In this document: one piece after another, positions 1-10,003 of the stretch
How positions within the stretch are numbered: the stretch's first letter is position 1
Layout: every line of letters starts with the position of its first letter
Origin: CAZSSH01 sp964609825
GTDB taxonomy: Bacteria > Verrucomicrobiota > Lentisphaeria > Victivallales > Victivallaceae
Direction of reading: 5' to 3'
Length of the DNA stretch: 64,000 nt
Assembly: GCA_964609825.1 (NCBI GenBank)
Contig: CAZSSH010000008.1
Location: 1 to 64,000, forward strand
Made by a program: the position numbers and the translations under genes
The notes under the pieces: generated by a model
Databases searched by the model: none
What the model saw: only the letters and a program-made list of their open reading frames with translations
Told to the model about the DNA's origin: nothing

Positions 1-243
1 CCAATGCGGCGTATTGCTGCGAGGGACGCCGTCATACATGATTTTACTCATATTTTTGGCAAATACCCCCTCCGACGCATCATACATAATGTGCATGGTC
101 ATCAGCTGACGCAGATTGCCGCGGCATTTGCTGTCTTTGGCGGTTTCGCGCGCCCGGCTTAAGGCCGGGAGCAACATCGAGGCCAAAATGGCGATGATCG
201 CAATTACTACCAATAATTCAATCAATGTAAAAAACTTTTTCAT
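1..243 (-). CDS. Pseudopilin-like protein, type II prepilin N-terminal domain (3' end outside window)
   Basis: Reading the minus strand from the ATG at 241-243 gives 81 codons open to the window edge, beginning [11 protein letters not shown] and running through a hydrophobic helix into [18 protein letters not shown]. This is the N-terminal helix of type II secretion/type IV pilin-like proteins; the glutamate after FTLI is the conserved E5. The residue before FTLIE is Phe, not the Gly expected for prepilin peptidase. It lies 22 bases downstream of the glycosidase that ends at 266, with an AGGAAAGGAAG Shine-Dalgarno, so it is probably the third gene of the operon transcribed from about 3440. 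Role inferred: surface or secretion-linked pseudopilin. The C-terminal part is not visible. Confidence 0.85.
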   Translation of the reverse strand, partial: MKKFFTLIELLVVIAIIAILASMLLPALSRARETAKDSKCRGNLRQLMTMHIMYDASEGVFAKNMSKIMYDGVPRSNTPHW

Positions 244-265
244 CGGCAGCTTCCTTTCCTGTATG

Positions 266-2389
266 TTACGGTTTTAAGGTCAAAATAACAAATGATTTGG
301 GCGGTACGGTCACCTTGGCGACACCCGGTTGCGCAAAGGTTTCGGTCTTGACCGAAATTTCCCGCGAAGCCCGCGAGTTGGCGCTTAAAATATTGGGCGC
401 CGACAGTGTCTGCGACTTGATCAAAGTATATGGTTTGCCCAAGTCCAGCGCAATTTCGCGCTCGGTAGTGGGCAACCGGTTGTTGATCAATAAATAAAGC
501 GTATCCTGGTCCTTGACCGCGGCGGCGCTCAAACTGAAGTTCTCGCCGGTGATCGAAGTGTGGGGCCCCGAGAGAGAGGTTTCCACCACTTTGGCGCCGT
601 CCGGAATTGAGGTAAACAGCCGGTACAAGTCACCGAGACCGGTGGCAAAGTATTTGCCGTTGCCGTCGGGATAGACAAAGCCCCATGGGCCGGAACAAAT
701 ATTGTGATAGGTCATCATCCCGATTTCAGGGCGTGAGAGGCTCATGATATCCCATTCGGCGGTATCCAGACAGCCGGTCAAAGCGTGGGTCTGATACCAG
801 TATTTTTTCCACTCGGCATCGCCTTTCTCGGCATTGGGCGGCCATTTGGCGTGCTCGGAGATAAAAATTTTGATGTCAGGGTTGGGCGAATTTTTGACAA
901 AATTGCTGAGATCGTCCAAATATTTTTTGAGATACCCCGGCGAATGGCCGCGATAATACGGGTGAAACGCGTAATAGGAGAGATCTTTGCCCAAAGCATT
1001 GAGCACCGATTGATTCCAATCCTCCCACTTGGCCAATTGCCGTTTGTCCCATGGAGCGGTGATCGAGTGGGCGGCAAATTTGGCAGCGGGCTCAACCTTG
1101 CGGACGGCGGCGATCCACTCTTTGCATTTGGCAATGTATTCGGCGGCCGGCATCGGGTCTTTGCCCCAATCAAGCTCGTTGCCGAGCTCCCAGACAATCG
1201 GCGTCACCGGCTCTTTGAGTCCGAGCGCAATGCGTTTTTTGCCCCATACCGTATCAGCGGAGCCGGTCAGAAACTCGGCCAGATCGGCCGCATCCTGCGC
1301 GGTATCGCCGGTCATATTAAACACCCAGACAAATTGGGCCTCGGGGTCAAGCTGACGCGAGGAGGCGATCCACTCGACGACCCCGACCGGCTGCGGCACG
1401 GCGGCACCCCACTGCCCGTTTTTTTGCGCTTCCCGGTTGACCATGGGACCAAGCGCTTTTTTCCATTGAAAATATTGCGAATCGGTCCCGGCCATGCGCA
1501 CCGCCGGAAGCCGCAAACCTTTGAGGGCGGTGAGATAATCGGAGTTTGCTTTCATCCCCGGCTCATAGGCTTTGCCGTCAAAGACGGTAAGACGTGTCAG
1601 GCCCGGCCAATCATTGCAGAGACCGAAAAGTTTGTGGTCGTACAAGCGCACCACCTTGGCGGTATCGACTTTAAGCCCGGCGGGCAGCATACCCTCGGTG
1701 ACTTGCGGCTCCAGAGCGACCTGAGTATTGTCATACTCCGCACCGGCACCGGTGCGGGCGGCGGCCGGGACCTCGATCTCGCTCTTATCGCCCCCAAAAG
1801 TGATTTTGGCGGTGAATTTCATCCCCTGATTGTCATAGCCACGAAATTGCCAGAGCCGCAAATTTTTGATCCATGAGGTATTGCGCATATCTTCCAGCAC
1901 CCAGCCGTTTTGCGAGCCCTTAAAGTTAAGCACCAATTCCCCGTCCTTTAACGGCACCGGAAAACCGTGTTTGGAGCTGTAAATATCTTTTTTGCCGTTG
2001 GGCTTGATTTCGCCCAGATTGTTGGCGACGCCGATCATGGTCAGCTCGACAAAGGCCGCGTTGAGGTTGGCAGCCAATTCGACCTCCCACGTAACTGCAA
2101 TTTTGCCGGGAGCGGCCGTATCGACACTGCGCGTCACCGTCGATTGCGCTGTCTTCCAGACACTTGTGGCGACATTATCGGCCTTGACGATCTCCGGCTT
2201 GCCGGACATCGGCGACAAAACCGTCTTCCAGTCTTTGTCAAACAGCACCAGATTGTCATTGACAAACAAATCGGCATTGTTTTGGGTGATTTTGACCCGG
2301 TTGTTGTTATCAAAAGTCACTGCCAAATCCGCCGCCGGAGCGGCCCCACTTAACAAGGCGGCAATCACGCCAGTAAACCATCGCTTCAT
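266..2389 (-). CDS. Secreted clan GH-A glycosidase, alpha-L-arabinofuranosidase-like
   Basis: 707 residues with a signal peptide (residues 1-19, ending AAPAA). The N-terminal third is beta-rich. The central part has clan GH-A hallmarks: [10 protein letters not shown] near residue 400, where the NE glutamate is the probable acid/base, and IFISEHAKW near 509, where the glutamate is the probable nucleophile. The C-terminal 100 residues look like the beta-sandwich that follows the barrel in GH51/GH39-type enzymes and end in a [10 protein letters not shown] strand. The start ATG shares one base with the stop of the upstream regulator (TAATG), implying translational coupling. Likely exported to act on arabinose- or xylose-containing side chains. 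The exact GH family is not certain; GH39 or an unclassified GH-A family is possible. Confidence 0.75.
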   Translation of the reverse strand: MKRWFTGVIAALLSGAAPAADLAVTFDNNNRVKITQNNADLFVNDNLVLFDKDWKTVLSPMSGKPEIVKADNVATSVWKTAQSTVTRSVDTAAPGKIAVTWEVELAANLNAAFVELTMIGVANNLGEIKPNGKKDIYSSKHGFPVPLKDGELVLNFKGSQNGWVLEDMRNTSWIKNLRLWQFRGYDNQGMKFTAKITFGGDKSEIEVPAAARTGAGAEYDNTQVALEPQVTEGMLPAGLKVDTAKVVRLYDHKLFGLCNDWPGLTRLTVFDGKAYEPGMKANSDYLTALKGLRLPAVRMAGTDSQYFQWKKALGPMVNREAQKNGQWGAAVPQPVGVVEWIASSRQLDPEAQFVWVFNMTGDTAQDAADLAEFLTGSADTVWGKKRIALGLKEPVTPIVWELGNELDWGKDPMPAAEYIAKCKEWIAAVRKVEPAAKFAAHSITAPWDKRQLAKWEDWNQSVLNALGKDLSYYAFHPYYRGHSPGYLKKYLDDLSNFVKNSPNPDIKIFISEHAKWPPNAEKGDAEWKKYWYQTHALTGCLDTAEWDIMSLSRPEIGMMTYHNICSGPWGFVYPDGNGKYFATGLGDLYRLFTSIPDGAKVVETSLSGPHTSITGENFSLSAAAVKDQDTLYLLINNRLPTTEREIALDLGKPYTLIKSQTLSAPNILSANSRASREISVKTETFAQPGVAKVTVPPKSFVILTLKP

Positions 2390-3399
2390 TATTTGTCTCC
2401 TTCGCGTTTCAAATACATATCCAACAATATTTTTTGTACCGATTGATCATGGTGGAGCAATTGCGCCATCCGCGCCGCCGTTGCTTCGCCGCGCGCCGCC
2501 AGCGAAAAGACCCAGCCGGTTTTCTCCGCTGCGGCTTCTTCGGGAGTGATAATCCGCCAGTTTAAATACTCGGGCGTAACCCCCGACCCCAGATAATACT
2601 GCCGGACGAGATCGGCATAGAGTTTGTGCGAGCAAACCACGTCCAGTGGCGGTCCGGCCAAAACCGTCTCCAGCTCTTTGGCAAAATCATATGCGTTGGC
2701 GATCAGCGCCACCACCTCGGCCTCCGGCCGTCCCTGCTCAAAAATCTGCTTGACCAAAGGAAGCGCGGTGCGCGTTTCATAATCGGGCATGCACCACAGC
2801 AGCCGTTGTTTCCCTTCAGCGGCCAGCTGACCGGCCAGGCGGGTCATCATCCCCATAAAATCAAAACCGACCACATTGACAAAATCAAAATTCTCGTGAT
2901 CGATAATAATCGGCAGTTTGCGCTCCAAAAGCCGCCGTAACAACGCTTCATCCGGAGCCGGATTATCGATCCATACCAAGCCATCCAAGGGCGTCAGGGC
3001 GATTTCATTAAAAATTTCCTCGCGGTCGCCGGACTCAAAAAAGATCTGCCGGACATTAAAATTACGTTTAACCAGTGCGCCGATTACCGGCGACAAACTC
3101 TGCCACGCCGACTGATCCAAATAAAAATAACGGCCATCCCCGTGAATCACGCCGATCAACGGCGGCTCCGACTCGGAGCGGGCAATCGACAGCTTGTTGG
3201 GGTTGGTAAACATCCCCACCCCCGGTCGGGTAATCACATACCCGTCCTCGATGAGCTCCTTGACCGCCGCCGACACCGTACACTGGGCGACGTCGAAATG
3301 TTTGGCCATCTTACGGACCGACATCAACGGCACCGAGGTCTTGCCCGCTTCGTACAGCAAACCGATGATATAATGGCGAATCTTTAATGTTTCTTTCAA
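2389..3399 (-). CDS. GntR-type regulator with LacI-like sugar-sensing domain
   Basis: 336 residues. Residues 1-70 form a GntR winged helix (VRKMAKHFDVAQCTVSAAVK helix-turn-helix, then a DGYVITRPGVGMF wing). The remainder resembles the periplasmic-binding-protein fold of LacI/AraR regulators (IGVIHGDG, DGLVWIDNP). The start is read as TTG at 3397-3399 behind AAGGGCAAGG; no ATG fits better. It is first in an operon with the glycosidase it overlaps by one base and the pseudopilin at 1-243. A near-consensus promoter lies just upstream, and a tandem repeat beside its -10 box suggests autoregulation. Ligand unknown, presumably a sugar released by the adjacent enzyme. Confidence 0.85.
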   Translation of the reverse strand: MKETLKIRHYIIGLLYEAGKTSVPLMSVRKMAKHFDVAQCTVSAAVKELIEDGYVITRPGVGMFTNPNKLSIARSESEPPLIGVIHGDGRYFYLDQSAWQSLSPVIGALVKRNFNVRQIFFESGDREEIFNEIALTPLDGLVWIDNPAPDEALLRRLLERKLPIIIDHENFDFVNVVGFDFMGMMTRLAGQLAAEGKQRLLWCMPDYETRTALPLVKQIFEQGRPEAEVVALIANAYDFAKELETVLAGPPLDVVCSHKLYADLVRQYYLGSGVTPEYLNWRIITPEEAAAEKTGWVFSLAARGEATAARMAQLLHHDQSVQKILLDMYLKREGDK

Positions 3400-3420
3400 T
3401 GCCTTGCCCTTAAACTAAAT

Positions 3421-3472
3421 CATAACAGTACCATAACAGCTATATTATACTACAAACACAATCACTTGTCAA
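3421..3472 (-). promoter_or_regulatory. Near-consensus sigma-70 promoter with tandem operator
   Basis: On the minus strand: -35 TTGACA (3467-3472), a 17-bp spacer and -10 TATAAT (3444-3449), both exact consensus. Immediately downstream is an exact direct repeat, CTGTTATG twice with a 3-bp gap (3421-3428 and 3432-3439), which covers the expected transcription start. This is a good candidate operator for the GntR-type regulator whose TTG start lies about 20 bases further on. Confidence 0.85.
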
Positions 3473-3481
3473 GAGCCGGGC

Positions 3482-3510
3482 AAAAAAAATCCCGCATTTA
3501 ACTGCGGGAT
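3482..3510 (-). terminator. Rho-independent terminator of the 3535-8025 glycosidase gene
   Basis: An 8-bp perfect stem (3489-3496 with 3503-3510, ATCCCGCA/TGCGGGAT) is followed on the minus strand by a run of T (3482-3489). It sits 25 bases beyond the stop codon at 3535, separating this cassette from the next promoter. Confidence 0.9.
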
Positions 3511-3534
3511 GATCAATTGGATTTTTACACCGGG

Positions 3535-6500
3535 TCACTCAAAAATGACCATCGGGAATTTGTCCGGGTTTTTATTTTCGCCGATGCCGGGGGCGATGTG
3601 GATCCAGCCGTCGCGGCCCTCGCCGTCGTTTTCGTTGACGAGGAGGTTAAAGCGGACGCCCTGAGCGGCCTTTTTGACATCCATGCCGATGGCCGGGAGC
3701 GGGATCTCAAGCTCATAGACAGTTTTGTCGCCGTTGCGGCCGGTGACCAGCTTCATCGCCTTTTGAGCCGCATCAACATTGAATTTATCCGGAGCTTGGA
3801 AAACAAAGACCTCGGACGAGCCGTTGTTGAGCCGCGAAAGCCCGATTTCCCAATATCCGTTTTGATCCGGCAACTGCATGCCGAATTGGATGTTGTCCCC
3901 CTGCCAAACGTTGAATTTCTCAAACGGCTGGTGGTGGATATCGTCGGTGACTTCGGCCTTGAGTTTCAAACTCTGCCTGTCGGCGCCAAGCCACACTTTG
4001 GCCGAGAGATCGGACGGGTCGCGCCAAATCAAGTGACGTTTGGCCGGATCGTTTTCCACCAAGGAGATGACTTGACTGCGCTGATTGAGCGTAAAGTCGG
4101 CCGGCCGGGTAAAGTCGACGCCGGGGAGCGAAATCGCCGAATTGACCGGGACCAAAATCGTCCCCTGCCAAGGCGTACCGGCCAATTGGTAAACGATTTT
4201 GGCCGTCAAGGTGGTGCCGAAGGGGATGTTGAATTTATCGCTCACGTCAACCGTAAAATCGACGTTGCCTTTGCTGCTGGCGTCAAGCTTGATCTTTTTG
4301 GTCGGCTCCAACACTTTGACGCCGGGGATGTCCGACTCAAATTTGAGGCTGAATTCATGCGCCTGGGCCAACGGATTAAAGACCTGCAATTTAAAACTGC
4401 AACGCTTTTTGGGCTGCAATACCAAAGAGTTGTCAACATTGATCAAGGGAGCCAGGGGTTCGGCGGTTTTGGCGCCGACCAACTCCAAGGTGGCGGGCTC
4501 CTGGTTGATTTCCAATACCGTCATACCATCAAGCAAGGGCTGTTTGACGCGGTTGCCCATCAGATCGACGACATTGACGCTCTTGGCGTCGGTCTTGAAT
4601 ACAAGCGGCATCGTGGAGCCAAAGTTGGACTCATCCCAAGCCGCGACCAAAATATCTTTGCCGTCGGCAAACTGAAACAGCCACTGCGAGGGATTCATCG
4701 GGATCTGACGGACAAATTTCATATTGCCGTAGAACCCGGTCAGGGCGTTAAAGGCGCTGTAAACCATCTTAGGGTAAAAGTCATTGGTCAACATGCCGAA
4801 ATGGTGCTCGGCATCGGTGGCGTCAAAGCCGTCGTTGCGCAAGTCATACCAGGTGTAGCCGATCGAGCCGCGGGCCCACGAGTAGAGCGCCTTTTTAAAG
4901 AGCGTCACCGCCTGGACCTTGTAACTCCCCCCCATCGAATGGATGGCGGTTTCGTTGGCATACCACGGGACAGTGGTGTTGGTCTCTTTGCGCATCGGCA
5001 AAAATTTGCCGTCGACTAAATTGGCATACTGCATAAAAGCGCCGTGCTCGTGGTAAGCATGGATGTCAAAACTGCCGCGGGCATTGATCAAATGATTGCG
5101 GTGAAAGTCTTTGTCCTTGCGCCCGGCATGATCGCTCATGGTGGCAAAGCCGCCGGTCATCACAATGGCGTCCGGGTTGGCCGCCTTGGCGCTTTCGTAG
5201 GAAATTTTTTGCAGTTTGGCGTATTCGGCGCTGCTCATACCGTTAAAGCCGGACAAATCGGGCTCGTTCCATACTTCCCAATAGCGGATTTTGCCCTGAT
5301 AGCGCTTGACCATGGTGGAAACATAATTTTTCCACGCATTGTCATCCGGGCAGCAGCGCGACCAGTCAAGCCAGTTTTTGGAATTCTGCTTGTCCACCGG
5401 GGCCGCCCATTTGGCGGTAAAACCGAGGAGGGCCTGCACTTCGACGCCGTTTTTGGCCAATTGGTTGACGATGTAATCCATGTCTTCAAACTGCCAAACA
5501 TCTTTGGCGGGCTGCAAGGAGTACCACTCAACGCTGTCGCGGGCGACTTTGGCGCCGCAAAGGGCGATGGCCATGATTTCTTTGTCCTGCTCATTTTTGC
5601 CCCAGCGCGCGGTATGCGAGTTGGTGCCGAAAAGGAAACCGGACGCGCGCCCGACGGTCGGCCCGGAGGGTTTCAAATAGGCAAAGCTGCGATTGGTCTG
5701 ATACGAGAGCTCCGGCTTTTTTGCCTCGGAGACAACGCAAGTGACATCATAGTGCCCCAGTTGGGTCGGACGAAACGCGGGCTTGACAGCCTTAACTTCG
5801 CCGGCTTTTAAGGGCATGGTGATTTTTTCGGCAGTGACCTTGCCGGCAAAGTCTTTGAACTCCAGATTAAAAATAAAGTTGCCGTCTTTGTCGGAGGTGT
5901 TGTTAAAAACCAATTTCAATTGATCTTCTTCACCGGCCTTGAGGACATGCAGCGGATTGCCGGTGCCGATGTCCAATGCGACCGACTCAATCTGCGGTTT
6001 GACCAACGTGATCGTCGAGCCGGTAAAGTTGACCGTCGCCGCCGGATCGGCGGAAAAAAGCTCAAAAAACTCGATTTGCAGCGGCAATTTGGCATTGGCG
6101 ACCAAAGAGGAGAGGTCAAACACCGTCTTGCCGGATTTGAGCGGAATTTGCTCGGACATCAACTTTTGATTGGCGCCGTCGCGCAAGCCCCAGCGCATTT
6201 TGATGTCACCGGTTACTTGCGCATCCACGGTAACGGCGGAAATTTTACGGTCATAACTGAGCAGCTGATTTTTGCGCTCATTGACGGCGGTCACTGGCGA
6301 AAACGCCGAGACCGTCAAGCCGTCATTGGAGAGTTTGAGTTCGCCTTTGCCCCACGGGCGGCCGAAACGATTGTCGTTGTTAAAGGCATAAAGTTGTGTG
6401 GTGGCCAAGGACTCGTCGCCGCCGGAGAGCCGAAAAGCGATGTTGGTCAAATACAACTTGGAGTCGGGGGCGCTCTGCGGGTAATCAATCCCGAACGCGC

Positions 6501-8025
6501 GGATCTTGACCGGGAAATCCATCACCTTGTCATTGTTGCCGCCCCAGCTTACGTTAGCCTTGTCTGGAGCAAGACTCCAAGTGACTTTGGCCGGACCCTC
6601 TTTGGAGAAATCGACGGTCTGGCCGTACTGAAAAATTTCACCCGACTTGTCCGCAAGGCGCAAGCCGATTTTGCGCACCGGGCAACCGGCCGGGACGATG
6701 AAGTCGGCAATGACCGCGGCACTGGCAAATTGTTTCATCTCCAAGGGGTCGTTGACCACCACCTCGATGTATTTGGAAGCCGCCGGGCTCCACGCGATTT
6801 CCACGGCGTCGGCGCCGTCCTGCTTCACCACATTAAGCTTTTCACCGGCGGGAGTTCCCGGCACATACTTGGTCGCGCCGCGATCGGCGGTCCAGCCGGA
6901 TTTTTTCTCGACGGGTGCAAAGTCGGGAGCCGGAACACCGGCAGCGGCCGGGACAGCCGTCACTTTGGCGGCATCAGCGGCATAGGTTTTAACTTCCAGG
7001 GAAATCAGATAAAACTCGGACGAAGTCCCGACTTGCGCATAATCGACGCCAAACCCGGCCACCGAGAGCGGCTGATCCATGATTTTATTTTCGTCGCCGC
7101 CCCAAGAGCCGACTTTGGCACCGGGGATTACGCTCCAACTTACCTCGATAATCCCGCCGTTGGCCGGGGCCTGAAAGGGCTGGCCAAACTGAAAGGTTTC
7201 CTCATTGTTATCCTGCAAGCGCAAACCGATGCTGTTTAACGGGCTTCCGGCCGGGATGAAAAATTTGCCTTTGACGGCCAGACGCTCAAATTTCGTCAAA
7301 TCAAGGGGATTCACAAACCCGAGCGCGATATGATTGGAGGCGGACGGATTCCAAGTTACTTTGACTCCTTTGAGATCACTGCCGGGAATGTTGACCAAGC
7401 CACCCAGTTTGACCATCGGCATATCGGGGACATACATATTGACATTGTTGTCGAGCGGCAAATTGTCCACCAAAGCATCGCCGGTGTCCTCGGGCGTGAT
7501 ATCCACGCTCAAAATCTGCAACTTGGCCAAATCACCGTCCTGTGGGTAATCAATCCCGAAAGCGCATTGCCGGGCCGGGAAATCGATGGTCTTGTTGTTG
7601 TTGCCGCCCCAGTTGCCGGCAAAGTTTTTGGGATTGACCTCCCATTTGACTTCAAAAATGCCGCCGTCGGCAAAATTGACCATTTTGGGATACTGAAACA
7701 TCTCGTTGGACGCATCCGCAACGCGCATTCCCATCGAGCGCACCGGGCATCCTTTGGGAGCATACACTTTGACGGTCACAGTTAATTTGCCAAATGAGTC
7801 AATCGTGGCCGCATCATTGAAAACAAGCTCGACATATTTGGACTTTTTAACCTCGATCGGTACTTCAATGCCTTTGCCGGCATTGTCCGGAGCATCCGTA
7901 ATATTTATTTTTACCGGCGTACCGCCGGGCACATACATGGTGGCGCCTTTGGACAAATCGATTTGCCCGGCAGTGCAACTCAACGCCGCTGCCAGGAGCG
8001 ACGACAACAACAGACCTTTTTTCAT
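3535..8025 (-). CDS. Large secreted modular glycosidase: three N-terminal repeats, GH39-like barrel, CBM9-like C-terminus
   Basis: 1496 residues with a signal peptide (1-19, ALSCTAG). Three tandem, clearly homologous modules of about 170 residues occupy roughly 25-190, 195-365 and 375-545. Each has a YVPG-like start, a GCPVR or GSPLN segment, a WGG motif and an (A/G)FG(I/V)DY motif. A beta-rich linker leads to a clan GH-A barrel at about 800-1150, with GTNSHTARWG at its start, WEVWNEPDLSGF near 917 (acid/base glutamate) and WYANETAIH near 1023 (nucleophile glutamate). The last 180 residues resemble CBM9. It resembles GH39 or a neighbouring family; substrate unknown. It is last in the regulator-pseudopilin-GH order, preceded by an intercistronic terminator. 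Confidence 0.75.
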   Translation of the reverse strand: MKKGLLLSSLLAAALSCTAGQIDLSKGATMYVPGGTPVKINITDAPDNAGKGIEVPIEVKKSKYVELVFNDAATIDSFGKLTVTVKVYAPKGCPVRSMGMRVADASNEMFQYPKMVNFADGGIFEVKWEVNPKNFAGNWGGNNNKTIDFPARQCAFGIDYPQDGDLAKLQILSVDITPEDTGDALVDNLPLDNNVNMYVPDMPMVKLGGLVNIPGSDLKGVKVTWNPSASNHIALGFVNPLDLTKFERLAVKGKFFIPAGSPLNSIGLRLQDNNEETFQFGQPFQAPANGGIIEVSWSVIPGAKVGSWGGDENKIMDQPLSVAGFGVDYAQVGTSSEFYLISLEVKTYAADAAKVTAVPAAAGVPAPDFAPVEKKSGWTADRGATKYVPGTPAGEKLNVVKQDGADAVEIAWSPAASKYIEVVVNDPLEMKQFASAAVIADFIVPAGCPVRKIGLRLADKSGEIFQYGQTVDFSKEGPAKVTWSLAPDKANVSWGGNNDKVMDFPVKIRAFGIDYPQSAPDSKLYLTNIAFRLSGGDESLATTQLYAFNNDNRFGRPWGKGELKLSNDGLTVSAFSPVTAVNERKNQLLSYDRKISAVTVDAQVTGDIKMRWGLRDGANQKLMSEQIPLKSGKTVFDLSSLVANAKLPLQIEFFELFSADPAATVNFTGSTITLVKPQIESVALDIGTGNPLHVLKAGEEDQLKLVFNNTSDKDGNFIFNLEFKDFAGKVTAEKITMPLKAGEVKAVKPAFRPTQLGHYDVTCVVSEAKKPELSYQTNRSFAYLKPSGPTVGRASGFLFGTNSHTARWGKNEQDKEIMAIALCGAKVARDSVEWYSLQPAKDVWQFEDMDYIVNQLAKNGVEVQALLGFTAKWAAPVDKQNSKNWLDWSRCCPDDNAWKNYVSTMVKRYQGKIRYWEVWNEPDLSGFNGMSSAEYAKLQKISYESAKAANPDAIVMTGGFATMSDHAGRKDKDFHRNHLINARGSFDIHAYHEHGAFMQYANLVDGKFLPMRKETNTTVPWYANETAIHSMGGSYKVQAVTLFKKALYSWARGSIGYTWYDLRNDGFDATDAEHHFGMLTNDFYPKMVYSAFNALTGFYGNMKFVRQIPMNPSQWLFQFADGKDILVAAWDESNFGSTMPLVFKTDAKSVNVVDLMGNRVKQPLLDGMTVLEINQEPATLELVGAKTAEPLAPLINVDNSLVLQPKKRCSFKLQVFNPLAQAHEFSLKFESDIPGVKVLEPTKKIKLDASSKGNVDFTVDVSDKFNIPFGTTLTAKIVYQLAGTPWQGTILVPVNSAISLPGVDFTRPADFTLNQRSQVISLVENDPAKRHLIWRDPSDLSAKVWLGADRQSLKLKAEVTDDIHHQPFEKFNVWQGDNIQFGMQLPDQNGYWEIGLSRLNNGSSEVFVFQAPDKFNVDAAQKAMKLVTGRNGDKTVYELEIPLPAIGMDVKKAAQGVRFNLLVNENDGEGRDGWIHIAPGIGENKNPDKFPMVIFE

Positions 8026-8051
8026 ACTTTATCCCGAAATTTGATCAAAAT

Positions 8052-8083
8052 TAAAAAAATTCCGCAACCTTGGATTGCGGAAT
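8052..8083 (-). terminator. Intercistronic terminator between pseudopilin and modular GH
   Basis: A perfect 9-bp stem (8059-8067 with 8075-8083, ATTCCGCAA/TTGCGGAAT) and a minus-strand T run at 8053-8059. It lies between the pseudopilin stop (8127) and the GH start (8025). No clear promoter is seen in the 26 bases between it and the GH, so the GH is probably made by read-through, giving much more pseudopilin than enzyme. Confidence 0.85.
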
Positions 8084-8126
8084 TCATGGCACATATCCCG
8101 ACACCTTCACAAGTGATCGCCGACAA

Positions 8127-8870
8127 CTAAATGTAGGGATAATGCACCATCTGATAGTTGACCTGATTTCGCTTGACCGCACTCACGTGCCCGTCAAACC
8201 ACATCACCGGTTTCATCCCGCCGTGACGGAAAGAAGCGTTGAAGCCGTCAAGGTTTTTGGCCGGAAAAGAGATGTTGTTAAGTGCAGCGCCGTCAACAAT
8301 ATTGGGTTGGATGGTGCCGCTCGCGTCGGTCGGACCGATCTCGGAGACAAAAACGACCATCGACGGTGTCGGTTTCAGGAGCCCCCAATTGGCAACCCGC
8401 GGCCGGGCTTCCGGTTTGGTATAATAGGTATTGTTGCCACCCGGATCCTTAATCGCCGGACCAAAGTTAAAGGCGGCCACATTTTGCGCAAAATCGTTCA
8501 TGGAGAACCCCTGATAATCCAAAGATGCGATCGGCAACGAGGCGCATTGCAGCGATTTGCCGTTGCGGATATCCGCGGCTTCCTGCCAAGTGGTAGGATT
8601 GCCTGACATCCCCAAATAAGGAGCTACCTTAAAATGCCACCATTCCTTATTGCATGTGCCGCCGTTTTTAGGTTTTGAGACCGGATAGTAGCCGTAGTCG
8701 CTGCCGTACTGGTAAAGTCCGGTAAACACCTGTTTGAGATTGTTGAGACACTTGGTTTTTTTGGCCTGATCGCGCGCCTTGTTCAGTGCCGGCAACAGCA
8801 TTGAGGCCAAAATGGCGATGATGGCAATTACCACCAACAGCTCGATCAATGTAAATACCCGTTTCATCAT
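8127..8870 (-). CDS. Pseudopilin-like protein with prepilin N-terminus
   Basis: 247 residues starting [12 protein letters not shown], followed by the hydrophobic helix and [18 protein letters not shown]. The globular part is soluble. Near the C-terminus a histidine is followed by [11 protein letters not shown] ([16 protein letters not shown]), the H-x9-DG element seen in this family. The residue before FTLIE is Val rather than Gly. It lies between the regulator (8932-9969) and the modular GH (3535-8025), all on the same strand. Predicted to sit in the inner membrane or at the surface through its N-terminal helix. Whether it is assembled into a pseudopilus or binds glycan is unknown. Confidence 0.9.
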   Translation of the reverse strand: MMKRVFTLIELLVVIAIIAILASMLLPALNKARDQAKKTKCLNNLKQVFTGLYQYGSDYGYYPVSKPKNGGTCNKEWWHFKVAPYLGMSGNPTTWQEAADIRNGKSLQCASLPIASLDYQGFSMNDFAQNVAAFNFGPAIKDPGGNNTYYTKPEARPRVANWGLLKPTPSMVVFVSEIGPTDASGTIQPNIVDGAALNNISFPAKNLDGFNASFRHGGMKPVMWFDGHVSAVKRNQVNYQMVHYPYI

Positions 8871-8931
8871 AAACCCCCCTTTTGAGTTATTGATATATTG
8901 TTAAGGTAAAAATTCCCATAATTACGACGAT

Positions 8932-9969
8932 TTATTTACGCAACTCTGCCACCGACTCCCGGACAATGATCTCCGGTGTCACCCGGATTTGGAAAAGAGG
9001 AATCTCACGGGCAATCAATTTGGGTAATTTTTCTGCAAGCGCCTCGACCATCTTGATGCTCGGAGCCTGAATGCTGGTCACCGGCGGCTGCAAAAACTCA
9101 TGCTGCGGCAAATGATCGTGTACAATCACACTGATGTCCTCCGGGACGCTTCGGTTGAATTTTTTGAAACTTTTGTAAACTTCCAGCATGCAATCGCTGC
9201 TGGAGGCGAAAAAACCGGTAAAGTTAATCCCGTTCTTTTCCAAATAGGCGCTCAACCGGTCATAAACATTGACGAAATCCCATGACTTGCCGGAAATATC
9301 GATGACCTCAACTTCAGCGCCGCTCATCCGGGCAAACTCGACAAACCCACGGCACCGCATCGTAAAACTGCTGCTCGCGGGCTCAACAATCATAATCGCC
9401 AGCTTGCGGTGCCCTTTTTTGAGCAAGTACTCCGCCGCCATGGCGCCGCCCAAATAATAATCGCTGCATACCATGGATATCCCGACATCGCAAACATCGC
9501 GGTCCCAAAACACCACCGGGATTGGCAACTTGGCCAAAACAGCGATATCATCCAATGAAATATTGCCGGCGGGCGAAACGATAATGATTGCATCAAAATG
9601 GCTGATCATTGAGTTTTTGACCAAATGATCGTGCTGATGAATCCCGATGGTAGTCACTTCAAATTTGCCGGTCGCCTCGGCATATTGCCTTAAAGCAACC
9701 TCGTAGGCTTTGTTGGCGTTGCTGGGAAACACCGGGACAACAAAACAATAATGCGGCACTTTGCCCTTTTCGCCGCGACGGACAAAATATCCTTTGCCGG
9801 ACTGGCAATAAATCAGATTGGCGGCGATCAACTCCTCCATGGCCTCTACCACGGTTTGCTGACCGACGCCGAAGCGCTTCATTAAAATACGCGTCGAGAA
9901 AAACCGGGCACCATCCGGCATTGCCGCGATTTCCTGCTTGAGCGCTTGCATCATTTCTTCTTTTTTCAT
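8932..9969 (-). CDS. GntR-type regulator with LacI-like sensor domain
   Basis: 345 residues from the ATG at 9967-9969, which I prefer over a GTG twelve bases upstream because an AGGG lies 11 bases before it. Residues 1-65 hold the winged helix (RILMKRFGVGQQTVVEAMEEL, then QSGKGYFVRRG). The rest looks like a LacI-type periplasmic-binding fold (HFDAIIIVSPAG, VFWDRDVCDVG, GYFASSSD-like region, and the C-terminal PPVTSIQAP segment typical of LacI proteins). The pseudopilin and GH follow on the same strand. Its promoter carries an operator also found before the DUF4886 gene, so both are probably controlled by it. Confidence 0.85.
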   Translation of the reverse strand: MKKEEMMQALKQEIAAMPDGARFFSTRILMKRFGVGQQTVVEAMEELIAANLIYCQSGKGYFVRRGEKGKVPHYCFVVPVFPSNANKAYEVALRQYAEATGKFEVTTIGIHQHDHLVKNSMISHFDAIIIVSPAGNISLDDIAVLAKLPIPVVFWDRDVCDVGISMVCSDYYLGGAMAAEYLLKKGHRKLAIMIVEPASSSFTMRCRGFVEFARMSGAEVEVIDISGKSWDFVNVYDRLSAYLEKNGINFTGFFASSSDCMLEVYKSFKKFNRSVPEDISVIVHDHLPQHEFLQPPVTSIQAPSIKMVEALAEKLPKLIAREIPLFQIRVTPEIIVRESVAELRK

Positions 9970-10003
9970 TTTCAGATACACCCTTCAATTACGCATTTTC
10001 AGA

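Noticed and set aside
785..1876. Long plus-strand open frame opposite the arabinofuranosidase-like gene
   Set aside because: Antisense shadow of a gene with clear catalytic motifs; no family resemblance and no start signals. The same applies to long frames at 3517-5019, 5920-7239, 25628-27364, 35166-36350 and 53123-54385.
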